This document shows, piece by piece, positions 1-6,602 of a stretch of 8,224 nt of DNA. Both the position numbers and the translations under genes were made by a program. The stretch is from contig JABJCS010000046.1 of NCBI GenBank assembly GCA_018665505.1, forward strand, positions 1-8,224. The letters are read 5' to 3'. The notes beneath the pieces are model-generated. The model had not been told where the DNA came from. It saw only the letters and a program-made list of their open reading frames with translations, and made no database searches. Source of the DNA: Alphaproteobacteria bacterium. GTDB lineage: Bacteria > Pseudomonadota > Alphaproteobacteria > UBA8366. Within the stretch, counting starts at the first letter, position 1, and every line of letters starts with the position of its first letter.

Positions 1-278
1 ACCGCATTATTCACCAAAATATCGATCCGCCCAGCGGCCTCGGCAGCCTCGGCGACAAACCGCTTTATATTCGGATACTCGCGCACATCAGCGACAATCG
101 GCCACGCCTCGACTCCGAGCGCGCGAATCTCCGCCGCCGTCTCATCCAAGGTTTCCTGCGTCCTCCCGCAAAGCGCCACATTGGCACCTTCACGCGCCAG
201 CGCCAGTGAGACCGACTTTCCAATCCCGCGCCCGCCACCGGTGACGAGGGCGACTTTACCTTTTAGATCAAATTGCAT
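1..278 (-). CDS. Short-chain dehydrogenase/reductase (SDR), N-terminal 92 codons, partial
   Basis: The reverse complement from ATG at 278 reads as the start of a classical SDR, a soluble NAD(P)-dependent oxidoreductase acting on alcohols, ketones or acyl intermediates. Visible are the Rossmann dinucleotide-binding motif TGGGRGIG at residues 14-20, preceded by a hydrophobic beta strand (VALV), an acidic ADV turn near residue 64 that contacts adenine, and the structural NNA motif at 90-92 just at the window edge. The catalytic Ser and YxxxK lie outside the window, so the substrate cannot be guessed. CGR at 37-39, where the second strand ends, would favour NADP(H); this is inference. A GGGAAA stretch about 9-14 bases upstream is the likely ribosome site. 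It lies 129 bases downstream of the aminotransferase gene on the same strand, with a hairpin between, so co-transcription is possible but not assured. Confidence 0.9.
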   Translation of the reverse strand, partial: MQFDLKGKVALVTGGGRGIGKSVSLALAREGANVALCGRTQETLDETAAEIRALGVEAWPIVADVREYPNIKRFVAEAAEAAGRIDILVNNA

Positions 279-310
279 GGATACATGTTTCCCAGATTGT
301 TGGCCCGCTG

Positions 311-394
311 ACCCTTCGTCCTTCGACAGGCCCAGGATAAAGGGCTGAGAGTGAGGCCCAAAACAGAGACCTCACCCTAAGCCTTTCGAAGGGT
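311..394. repeat. Imperfect inverted repeat / REP-like hairpin between two minus-strand genes
   Basis: The octamer ACCCTTCG at 311-318 is complementary to CGAAGGGT at 387-394. Inside this, 343-356 pairs with 370-383 (12 of 14 positions), leaving a loop of about 13 bases at 357-369. The core, with TTCGACAGGC and a GTGAGG/CCTCAC pair, resembles from memory the dispersed intergenic palindromes common in alphaproteobacterial genomes. In the leftward direction no clear T run follows the stem, so it is not a textbook intrinsic terminator. It could attenuate transcription or protect the aminotransferase mRNA 3' end before the dehydrogenase gene. Confidence 0.6.
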
Positions 395-407
395 GGCGAC
401 GCGCGCA

Positions 408-1700
408 TCACGCTGTGGCGTGCGACTCCGCGAGAGCTTCTTCGACCGCGTTCAGCGTGAATTCGACATCTTCATCCGTATGGGCCAGCGACACGTAGTA
501 TTTGTTGCCGCCCTTGATAATGCCGCGCGCGCAGACCGCCGCGTTGAATTTGGCCTGCGCCGCGGTGTCGACGCGGGTCAGGGTGCGGTAGTCACGCACG
601 TCCTCTTGTGTGAAGAAGACATCGAAGAGCGGCGGCTCACCCACAACCTGGGCCTTGGTGCCAGTCTTCTGGAGCAACTCCGCAATGCCGTCCTTCAATT
701 TGCGGCCCGTCGCGTGCAGACGGTCATAGGCACCCGGTTCCCGCAATACACGGAGCGTGGCACGGCCCGCGGCAGCTGCGACGGGGTTGCCCGACAGCGT
801 GCCGATCTGTTGCATGAACTCGTCCTCGGCGACCCGCGACGCGTCGAAATGCGCCATAATAGCGTCTTTGCCGGCGATGCAGGCCAACGGATAGCCACCG
901 CCGACCACCTTGCCCAAAGAGCACATGTCGGGCACGACGCCGTAATATTCCTGCGCCCCGCCATAAGCGAACCGAAAACCGGTGACGACTTCGTCGAAAA
1001 TCAAAACGACGCCGGTTTCCTCCGTAACCTCACGCAGCGCCTCCAGGAAACCAGGAGCGGGCGGGATCAGCCGTTGGAAGGCCTCGACGATAACGGCGGC
1101 CAATTCTTCCTGATGCTCGCGGATTAGGGTGACTGCCGCGTCGATATCGTTGTAAGGCGCAATCAGCATCTCCTGCTGGACCTTCTGCGGAATGCCCGCC
1201 GAATCCGGGATCGCTTGGGGGAAGTTGCCGGGCCGCTTTGGCGCCATGCTCATCAAGGCGTAATCGTTCATGCCGTGGAAGCCGCCCTCGAATTTTAGGA
1301 TCTTGTCGCGCTTGCGATAGGTCCGCGCCGCCCGCATGGCGTAAAACGTTGCCTCGGAGCCGCTCGAGACATAGCGCACTTTGTCGGCGCAGGCGACCGC
1401 ATCGACAATGTCTTCTGCCAGCAGGATGCCCTGCTCGTTATTGGAAAAAAACGTCGAGCCTTTGGGGGTCTGCTCTTCGACCGCCGCCAGGACTTCGGGG
1501 TGACAATGGCCGATCAGCATCGGGCCGGAGCCGAGCAGATAATCGACATACTCGTTGCCACTAACATCCCAGACATGTCCGCCCTCGCCCCGCCGGATGA
1601 CAACGCCCGAGCCTTCATTGCCGAATCCTCCGGCAGGCAAAACTTTCGCCGCTGTATCTCTCAGCTTGCGCTCTTCTTCGCTTAGGATTTTCTCGGCCAT
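408..1700 (-). CDS. Class-III PLP aminotransferase, glutamate-1-semialdehyde aminomutase-like
   Basis: This 430-residue soluble protein is a complete fold-type I, class-III aminotransferase. The phosphate-binding SSGSEAT is at 112-118 and GFHG at 140-143. D236 in IFDEVVTGFR is the Asp that contacts the PLP ring nitrogen. K264 in CSLGK is the predicted Schiff-base lysine, and GTLSGNPVA lies at 300-308, a hallmark of the HemL-type subgroup. The length matches HemL, but the neighbours are catabolic and several segments differ from housekeeping HemL. For example, VEAFQRLIPP at 205-214 has Ala where related proteins usually have Pro after Glu. A role in transaminating an amine or amino-acid substrate, or moving an amino group within it, is therefore more likely than tetrapyrrole synthesis; this is inference. 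The start is supported by a strong GAGGGAGAG ribosome site just upstream. It is divergent from the flavin monooxygenase gene. Confidence 0.9.
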   Translation of the reverse strand: MAEKILSEEERKLRDTAAKVLPAGGFGNEGSGVVIRRGEGGHVWDVSGNEYVDYLLGSGPMLIGHCHPEVLAAVEEQTPKGSTFFSNNEQGILLAEDIVDAVACADKVRYVSSGSEATFYAMRAARTYRKRDKILKFEGGFHGMNDYALMSMAPKRPGNFPQAIPDSAGIPQKVQQEMLIAPYNDIDAAVTLIREHQEELAAVIVEAFQRLIPPAPGFLEALREVTEETGVVLIFDEVVTGFRFAYGGAQEYYGVVPDMCSLGKVVGGGYPLACIAGKDAIMAHFDASRVAEDEFMQQIGTLSGNPVAAAAGRATLRVLREPGAYDRLHATGRKLKDGIAELLQKTGTKAQVVGEPPLFDVFFTQEDVRDYRTLTRVDTAAQAKFNAAVCARGIIKGGNKYYVSLAHTDEDVEFTLNAVEEALAESHATA

Positions 1701-1728
1701 GATTGCTCTCCCTCATTCCATTTCCAAT

Positions 1729-1746
1729 GAGTTTAATATCAAATTC
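1729..1746. promoter_or_regulatory. Candidate operator: imperfect 18-bp palindrome
   Basis: GAGTTTAATATCAAATTC equals its own reverse complement at 14 of 18 positions, and the mismatches are all transitions. It sits about 29 bases upstream of the aminotransferase start and about 93 bases upstream of the monooxygenase start, a sensible place for a regulator controlling both arms. No regulator gene is in the window, so the binding family is unknown. An AT-rich palindrome of this length can occur by chance. Confidence 0.35.
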
Positions 1747-1826
1747 GGAGAGGACGAGGGTAAATCGTGCAGGGTCTTGCCCGGAGCGCGAACGAGCAGA
1801 CTTTATTGGCCAAGAGAATTCGGAAC

Positions 1827-1832
1827 AGGGGA
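1827..1832 (+). promoter_or_regulatory. Ribosome binding site fixing the start of the flavin monooxygenase
   Basis: AGGGGA lies six bases before the ATG at 1839. An in-frame ATG at 1767 would add 24 residues (beginning MQGLARS) with no family resemblance and would push the gene into the divergent control region, so 1839 is preferred. Confidence 0.75.
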
Positions 1833-1838
1833 AACGCC

Positions 1839-3020
1839 ATGATCAATAAATTCACAACAGTTTATGCGGGCCATATCGATATGCCGGACCGGGGCAAAAA
1901 ATCGACTCCGGCCAATGAACGGCGTTTCTCCGACGAGGAATTGCGCGGTGTCTTCGGCAAGCTGGAACGGGTCACGCAGACCATGGATAAGCTCGGCTAT
2001 CATTCGATGTGGATGGCGGAGCATCACTTCCAGCACGAAGGCTACGAGGTGATCCCGAACAATCTGATGGCCGCGGTGCATCTCTGTCATATCACCGAGC
2101 AGATCAAGATCGGCTGCGGCTTCAACATCGCACCGATGTGGCACCCTCTCCGCCTGGCCGAGGATTACGCCCAAGCGGATATCATGACCAAGGGCCGCAC
2201 CATATTTGGCGTCGGCCGCGGTTATCACAGCCGCGAGGTAGAGACCTTTGGCAACCCGATGATCGATCAAGACGCCAACCGCGATCTGTTTGAGGAACAA
2301 TGCGAGGTCATCTTCAAGGCGTTCAACGAGCAATCATTCTCACATGTGGGCAAGCACTACACGATCCCGGCACAGGTGCCCTATCGCGGCTACGACCTGA
2401 AGGAAATCACCATGGTACCGCGCCCGGTCAATCTGCCGGTCGAAGCATGGCAACCGGTCGTCAGCGCCAAGCCGCGCGGCCTCGAGTTTATGCATAAATA
2501 CGGTCTCAAAGGATTTATCGGCGGCGGTGCCGCAACGCTCGAGGCGGGGCCGATCATCGCCTATCAGGAAGCCGGTCGGCGCGCAGGCAAGGATTTGAAA
2601 CTCGGCGAAGGCCTGAATATCGGTCTGCATATGTATCTTGGCGAGACCCGCGAGCAGGCGATCAAGGAGATCACGCCACTGTTCGAGGAACACGCCAAGA
2701 TGTTCGGCCCATTGGGATTCCTGCCGGGCGTCACACCGGAACAGCTCGATATTATCGCGCAGCGCGGCGACTGGTACGCGCAGGGTGTGCCCAATGTTGA
2801 GGATTACATGGACATGGGCGCTTGGTTTGCGGGCACCTCGGAAGACCTGATCGAATTAATCAAGGGCTTCGAGGAGCAGTTCCCCGGCCTCGAGTACATC
2901 AATCTCTCGATGCCAATGTGCACGCCCGAATCCGCAATGCTGGAGCAATACACCAAGATCGCGGAAGAAGTGATGCCGCATTTCGGCGGTGGCGAGAACG
3001 CCAAAGCGGCGGCGGGGTAA
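1839..3020 (+). CDS. LLM-class (luciferase-like) flavin-dependent oxidoreductase
   Basis: This 393-residue cytoplasmic protein belongs to the bacterial luciferase-like superfamily of TIM-barrel enzymes. These use reduced FMN or F420 and usually O2 for monooxygenation, including sulfonate and amine cleavages. The sequence shows the family pattern in order: LGYHSMWMAEHHF at 52-64, where the EHH segment lines the flavin pocket; ITEQIKIGCGF at 85-95; HPLRLAEDYAQAD at 102-114; and GRTIFGVGRGYHSREVETFG at 119-138, the conserved barrel strand and loop. The C-terminal part (about 330-383) has the usual GTSEDLIELIKGF helix. A reductase partner is not encoded here. It is followed by 226 bases without a convincing gene before the dioxygenase, so it may be its own transcription unit or the lead gene of a longer one. 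The substrate is not determinable; a heteroatom-bearing organic compound is a fair guess given the TauD-type neighbour. Confidence 0.9.
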   Translation: MINKFTTVYAGHIDMPDRGKKSTPANERRFSDEELRGVFGKLERVTQTMDKLGYHSMWMAEHHFQHEGYEVIPNNLMAAVHLCHITEQIKIGCGFNIAPMWHPLRLAEDYAQADIMTKGRTIFGVGRGYHSREVETFGNPMIDQDANRDLFEEQCEVIFKAFNEQSFSHVGKHYTIPAQVPYRGYDLKEITMVPRPVNLPVEAWQPVVSAKPRGLEFMHKYGLKGFIGGGAATLEAGPIIAYQEAGRRAGKDLKLGEGLNIGLHMYLGETREQAIKEITPLFEEHAKMFGPLGFLPGVTPEQLDIIAQRGDWYAQGVPNVEDYMDMGAWFAGTSEDLIELIKGFEEQFPGLEYINLSMPMCTPESAMLEQYTKIAEEVMPHFGGGENAKAAAG

Positions 3021-3246
3021 AGGGCGACAGCATTGCACGCAAGTGGCCAAGACAGAGATATCTGGCGAGCGACTAATGTGGAACGGCAAAGTCCGCTACA
3101 CCGCGACGCTGCTCCCGGGCCGGAGATTTTCGAAATAGACGGGCCCACTTCCATCGTCATGCATTTGCTTGCAGAACAAGCCGCGCAAGGGTGAAACTAA
3201 CGCACAAACCTGCACGCCAGCGAACGGTAAAGGGAAGGACAGTTGA

Positions 3247-4224
3247 ATGTCTGGAGCCGCAATAAAAGCAACCGATAGAACAGCTGAGATCGAAATCACA
3301 CGCCTTGGCCGGAATCTCTGCGCGGAGATCGGTAACCTTGACCTCTCTCAACCGCTCACGGATAGCGAGTTCGCGGTCGTTCACCGGGCATTCCTCGAGA
3401 ACGAAGTCTTGGTGCTCCGGGCGCAAGATATCACGGCGCATGATCAACTCGCCTTCGGTCGATTGTTCGGTGAACTCTCCGTGCATCCCTTCTCACCCAC
3501 TCTCGACGGTATTCCCGAGCTCATCATTCTCGACAATCACCGGGACAATCCCCCGCACCTTACAGACAGGTGGCACAGTGATGAAACTTTCCGCGAGTCG
3601 CCGCCGATGGCGACGATCCTGCGCTCGACGATCACACCGCGCCTTGGCGGCGACACCATGTTCGCCAGCATGACGGCGGCGTTCGAAGGCTTAAACGACG
3701 AGATGCAACGGCTGGTCTCGGGTCTCGAGGGGGTTTTCGATTTCAAGCCGTTCCGCACCTTGTTCGGCGACGACCCGGAGAGCAAGAAACGCCTGCGCGA
3801 GATCGAGGACAAATATCCGATCCGCACGCACCCCGTGGTCAGAGTACATCCGGAGAGCGGCCGCAAGAGCATCTTCGTCAATCCGCAGTTTACCATCGGC
3901 ATTAAGGGAATGAAGGACAGCGAGAGCACCGCTTTACTGACCATGCTATTCGACTTGGCGAAGGTGCCCGAGTATCAGTTCCGCCTCCACTGGGAGCCCA
4001 ATACGATGGTCATGTGGGACAACCGCTGCGTCTTGCATTACGCGATCCACGATTACTATCCGCAGCGCCGCCGCATGGAGCGTGTCACCATCGCCGGCGA
4101 CCGGCCCTTTGGTGTGGACGCCCCGTATGAAGGGCCGCATATCGGGTGGGCCGAAATAGAACTTTCCGAACAGGATACGCCGCCGCAAGATGGCAACACG
4201 CCCGTTCGCAATTTCAAACGATAA
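3247..4224 (+). CDS. TauD/TfdA-family Fe(II)/2-oxoglutarate-dependent dioxygenase
   Basis: This 325-residue soluble enzyme couples 2-oxoglutarate decarboxylation to hydroxylation of a substrate, often releasing sulfite, an ether-linked alcohol or an amine from an unstable hydroxyl intermediate. The iron facial triad is visible: H110 and D112 in DRWHSDETF, and H264 in WDNRCVLHYA. R275 and R279 lie 11 and 15 residues after H264, the same spacing as the two arginines of TauD, one of which binds the 2-oxoglutarate carboxylate. LGGDTMFASM at 133-142 is the typical threonine segment after the metal motif. Length is slightly above TauD (about 283 residues), with an extended C-terminal tail from 290 onward. 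The start has a good GGAAGGA site at 3233-3239, seven bases away. The thiamine diphosphate enzyme gene starts 50 bases downstream, so the two are probably co-transcribed. Confidence 0.93.
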   Translation: MSGAAIKATDRTAEIEITRLGRNLCAEIGNLDLSQPLTDSEFAVVHRAFLENEVLVLRAQDITAHDQLAFGRLFGELSVHPFSPTLDGIPELIILDNHRDNPPHLTDRWHSDETFRESPPMATILRSTITPRLGGDTMFASMTAAFEGLNDEMQRLVSGLEGVFDFKPFRTLFGDDPESKKRLREIEDKYPIRTHPVVRVHPESGRKSIFVNPQFTIGIKGMKDSESTALLTMLFDLAKVPEYQFRLHWEPNTMVMWDNRCVLHYAIHDYYPQRRRMERVTIAGDRPFGVDAPYEGPHIGWAEIELSEQDTPPQDGNTPVRNFKR

Positions 4225-4262
4225 ATCAATCGGCGCGCGTTGCCTGCCGCGTCACTAAAAAA

Positions 4263-4268
4263 CGGAAG
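4263..4268 (+). promoter_or_regulatory. Ribosome binding site fixing the start of the ThDP enzyme
   Basis: CGGAAG precedes the ATG at 4275 by six bases. The reading frame stays open back to 4146, inside the dioxygenase gene, but the 43 extra residues are basic and unlike the family, whose homologs begin close to MTDTLRGADI. Confidence 0.7.
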
Positions 4269-4274
4269 AACAGA

Positions 4275-5909
4275 ATGACCGATACGCTGAGAGGCGCCGA
4301 TATCGTCGCCCGCACCTTGGACCGCGCCGGAATGCACCAGATATTCACGCTGTCCGGTAACCATATCATGGAAATATTCGACGCCACGATCGGTACGAAA
4401 ATCAACCTGACCCATGTGCGCCAAGAGGGTGCCGCCGTAATGATGGCCGGCGCGTGGGCGGAGCTGACCGGTAATGTCGGCCTTGCGATGGTGACCGGTG
4501 GTCCCGGGCACACCAACGCGGTCGCGGCACTCTGCACGCCACTAGCCTCGGAAATGCCGATGGTGTTGATCTCCGGCCATGCGCCGACGAACGAACTCGG
4601 GCGCGGCAGCTTCCAGGAACTGCCTCAAGCGGAAATGGCAGCCACGGTGACAAAGGCGTCCTGGATGGCGGAATCGGCAGCGGAAGTTGGTTATGACCTG
4701 GCGCTCGCCATCAAGATCGCCGCGTCGGGTCGGCCCGGCCCAGTACATCTGAGCCTTCCGTCGGATGTGTTGGAAGGAATTGTCGAAAACGATCCGATCC
4801 TCTGGCCCAGCGAGGAAGACTTCACGCCGGATACACAACCTCTGTCGGACGTGGCGGCCGACGCGGTTCTCGCCGCCCTTGATGCCGCCGAGCGGCCACT
4901 GATCCTGGTTGGCCCGCATATGTGCACGGCAAGGGGTCGGGCGGCACAGCGTGCCCTCGAAGCGAAACTGAATGTGCCGGTCGTCGGCATGGCGAGCCCG
5001 CGAGGATTAAACGATCCGTGCCTCGGTGCTTTTGCGGAAGAATTACAGAAAGCCGACCTCATTGTGTTGCTCGGCAAGCCGCTCGACTTCACGCTTAAAT
5101 TCGGCGACACGCCGTCGGTCGATGCCGATTGTAAATTCGTGGTCGTCGATCCCGATATCGACCTAATCGAGCGGGCATCCACCAGCAAAGGTGCGCGTCT
5201 GATCCACAGCGCGATCGCGGATTCGCATCCAGCGACCGCCACCTTGACCGAGCGCGGACGCGATGCCGGCGACACCACTTGGCGAGAGGCGGTGCACGCT
5301 GCCATCACCCATCGCCCCGATGTATGGCAGGACATTACCGGCCAGCACGAAGGCACACTGCACGCGCTCGACCTGTGCCGAGGTGTAAAAGGGCTGATGG
5401 AGCGCAATCCAAACGCGGTGTTGATCATGGACGGAGGTGAGATCGGCCAATGGGCGCAAGCAAACTTGGACAGCGAGCGCCGTATCACCAACGGTGTCGC
5501 CGGATCCATTGGCGCCGCCACGCCCTTCGCATTCGCGGCCCGAGTCGCGGAGACGAACGACCCGGTCATCACCATCATGGGCGACGGAACCTTCGGCTTT
5601 CACATGGCCGAGTTCGATACCGCCGTGCGCAATGGCCTGCCGGTCGTCGCAGTGGTCGGCAATGACGCGTGCTGGAATGCGGAGCATCAAATCCAAATCC
5701 GCGACTACGGCGAGAACCGCGCTCATAGCTGCGAGCTGTTGCCCGCCCGTTACGACCAAGTCGTTGAAGCCATGGGCGGCCACGGTGAGTTGGTCACTAA
5801 AGCCGCCGACCTTCCCGCAGCGCTCGACCGCGCCTTGGCGAGCGGCAAGCCTGCATGCGTCAACGTCATGATCGAAAGCGTGGCGGCCCCAATTGTGCGG
5901 CGCTCATAA
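4275..5909 (+). CDS. Thiamine diphosphate-dependent enzyme, acetolactate synthase-like
   Basis: This 544-residue protein has the three-domain layout of the acetolactate synthase / 2-hydroxyacyl-CoA lyase / benzoylformate decarboxylase superfamily. The N-terminal pyrimidine-binding domain (about 1-170) contains E51 in HVRQEGAA, the Glu that activates the cofactor aminopyrimidine, and VTGGPGHTNAV at 73-83. A central Rossmann-like domain (about 190-330) follows. The C-terminal pyrophosphate domain carries the Mg-binding signature GDG at 436-438 with N463 about 26 residues on, inside VVGNDACWNAEHQIQIRDYG. The central domain is degenerate for FAD binding by eye, so a non-flavin lyase or decarboxylase is likelier than true AHAS, and no small subunit is adjacent. 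The predicted reaction is making or breaking a C-C bond next to a carbonyl (2-oxo acid or 2-hydroxyacyl substrate). Downstream of the dioxygenase, it could process the carbonyl compound released by oxidation; that link is inference. Confidence 0.88.
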   Translation: MTDTLRGADIVARTLDRAGMHQIFTLSGNHIMEIFDATIGTKINLTHVRQEGAAVMMAGAWAELTGNVGLAMVTGGPGHTNAVAALCTPLASEMPMVLISGHAPTNELGRGSFQELPQAEMAATVTKASWMAESAAEVGYDLALAIKIAASGRPGPVHLSLPSDVLEGIVENDPILWPSEEDFTPDTQPLSDVAADAVLAALDAAERPLILVGPHMCTARGRAAQRALEAKLNVPVVGMASPRGLNDPCLGAFAEELQKADLIVLLGKPLDFTLKFGDTPSVDADCKFVVVDPDIDLIERASTSKGARLIHSAIADSHPATATLTERGRDAGDTTWREAVHAAITHRPDVWQDITGQHEGTLHALDLCRGVKGLMERNPNAVLIMDGGEIGQWAQANLDSERRITNGVAGSIGAATPFAFAARVAETNDPVITIMGDGTFGFHMAEFDTAVRNGLPVVAVVGNDACWNAEHQIQIRDYGENRAHSCELLPARYDQVVEAMGGHGELVTKAADLPAALDRALASGKPACVNVMIESVAAPIVRRS

Positions 5910-5999
5910 ATGCATTGTGTATTAGTTTCTGCTCGTTAGCTATCTATCGTCACATGCCACCCCATTAGTCACGGCATATAACCCACAAGGATAGTCTCA

Positions 6000-6197
6000 A
6001 TGAAAAAGACACTCATTACCGCCACGACCTTTGCTCTCATGTTGGTGTTCGGAGCCATCGCCCCGTTCGGAATCTCATATTCCGATGGCGTCCAACTCAC
6101 CGATAAAGCCGCCACTGCTGGAAGTCATAAGCAGATGAAGGAAAAGGGCAAGAAGCACATGAAGGATAAGACGGCGAAAATGTCCGATAAGAAATAA
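6000..6197 (+). CDS. Small exported lysine-rich protein
   Basis: This 65-residue protein starts with MKK and a hydrophobic stretch at 4-25 that looks like a signal peptide or a single membrane anchor. No clear AxA cleavage site is seen. The remainder, from about residue 44, is strongly basic with Lys/Met spacing such as MKEKGKKHMKDK, faintly like small exported MxKDx-repeat proteins, though no proper repeat is present. Function is unknown. Candidate roles, all guesses, are metal or polyanion binding in the periplasm. An AAGGAT ribosome site at about 5987-5992 supports the start. It is separated by 90 bases from the ThDP enzyme gene and its base composition is more A-rich, so it is probably unrelated to the catabolic genes. 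The frame continues past the TAA at 6195 with similar Lys/Met-rich sequence, so the gene may be a truncated form of a longer protein. Confidence 0.7.
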   Translation: MKKTLITATTFALMLVFGAIAPFGISYSDGVQLTDKAATAGSHKQMKEKGKKHMKDKTAKMSDKK

Positions 6198-6266
6198 GGT
6201 AAGGGCATGGGCAAAGGCAAAGGTGCCGAAATGAAGGACAAGATGAAAAAGAAGATGAGGAAATAG
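6198..6266 (+). other. In-frame Lys/Met-rich continuation after the stop of the small exported protein
   Basis: Directly after the TAA at 6195-6197 the same frame encodes 22 more sense codons rich in Lys, Met and Gly (for example EMKDKMKKKMRK) and ends at TAG 6264-6266. Composition matches the tail of the preceding gene. Three readings are possible: a nonsense mutation in an ancestral 88-codon gene, a sequencing error, or an independent 19-codon peptide from the ATG at 6207. The first is favoured because both the composition and the frame are preserved. Confidence 0.5.
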
Positions 6267-6308
6267 GCACCTCGCCTTTCTTCGAATCTAATTCGTAAGC
6301 TACGGTCG

Positions 6309-6350
6309 CCCCCTGTAACATCCCGGCATAGGTTGTTATGGGACGGGGGG
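6309..6350. other. Hairpin in the leader upstream of the four-gene operon
   Basis: CCCCCTGT at 6309-6316 can pair with ACGGGGGG at 6343-6350 (seven Watson-Crick pairs and one G-T wobble), with a further CAT/ATG pairing inside. It is followed by CCCACC rather than a T run, so it is not a standard terminator for the small exported gene. It lies 48-89 bases before the ATG at 6398 and may fold in the 5' leader of the next operon. A smaller perfect stem, CGAAT/ATTCG with a 3-base loop, sits just before it at 6283-6295. Confidence 0.35.
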
Positions 6351-6397
6351 CCCACCATCGATTTCTCAGGATGTTCCCCGATTGAGGGGAGAGCGGC

Positions 6398-6598
6398 ATG
6401 TCCGCAGAGGTCGAAATAATCGGTACCGACGCGATGATACGCTTCGGCACGGAAAACCCGATCCGCCAAGACATTGCCAAATCACCCCAAATTATATCAC
6501 GGTTCGTCTGTTTCGAACCGCGACAGGACGAAGTTTCCGTCGCCGTCGAAAGCGGCGGACACTATTCCATCGATGCTAAAATCGGAAAGGAATTCTAA
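6398..6598 (+). CDS. Small protein of unknown function (66 residues), first gene of a four-gene operon
   Basis: I do not recognise this family. The protein is soluble by appearance, with no signal peptide or membrane segment, and is acidic at the N-terminus (MSAEVEIIGTDAMIRF). It has alternating hydrophobic residues suggesting beta strands at 4-15, 33-39 and 45-51, with an arginine at 42. One cysteine (residue 38, in RFVCFEPR) is present. A strong GAGGGGAGAG ribosome site at 6384-6393 supports the start, and the stop lies only 4 bases before the ATG of the racemase-like gene, which argues for a real, translated first gene. Its codon use looks like its neighbours. A role tied to the racemase-like enzyme, as partner subunit or substrate-binding accessory, is a guess from position alone. 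Confidence 0.7.
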   Translation: MSAEVEIIGTDAMIRFGTENPIRQDIAKSPQIISRFVCFEPRQDEVSVAVESGGHYSIDAKIGKEF

Positions 6599-6602
6599 AG
6601 AC

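Larger units (their letters stand above)
1701..1838. promoter_or_regulatory. Divergent intergenic control region
   Basis: These 138 bases separate the 5' ends of the leftward aminotransferase and the rightward flavin monooxygenase genes, so promoters for both arms must lie here or in flanking coding sequence. The segment is more AT-rich around 1720-1746 than the adjacent genes. No pair of consensus -35/-10 boxes with good spacing was found for either direction, so no promoter position is assigned. The palindrome at 1729-1746 is the best operator candidate. Confidence 0.55.

Noticed and set aside
393..1127. Long plus-strand open frame antisense to the aminotransferase
   Set aside because: It is the shadow of a well-supported gene in high-GC DNA; its translation is arginine-rich with no domain signature.
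1767..1838. Upstream in-frame ATG extending the flavin monooxygenase by 24 residues
   Set aside because: The extension is unlike the family, lacks a good ribosome site and would occupy the divergent control region; the ATG at 1839 has AGGGGA six bases upstream.
3076..3138. Small open frame of 20 codons starting MWNGKVRY between the monooxygenase and dioxygenase genes
   Set aside because: No good ribosome site, very short and no recognisable features; likely chance.
4691..5578. Minus-strand open frame of 295 codons antisense to the ThDP enzyme
   Set aside because: Ser/Arg/Ala-rich translation without motifs, fully opposite a gene with intact active-site signatures.
4275..5909. Assignment as biosynthetic acetolactate synthase (ilvB/ilvG) or sulfoacetaldehyde acetyltransferase
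   Set aside because: No small subunit gene is adjacent and the sequence shows only general superfamily motifs, so a specific name is not supported.
5910..5999. Possible terminator or promoter between the ThDP enzyme and the small exported gene
   Set aside because: No stem followed by a T run and no well-spaced -35/-10 pair could be found; TATAAC at 5977-5982 lies too close to the ribosome site to be convincing.
6097..6480. Minus-strand open frames across the Lys-rich gene and operon leader
   Set aside because: Ser/Pro/Phe-rich low-complexity translations are what antisense of Lys-rich codons gives; no family resemblance.
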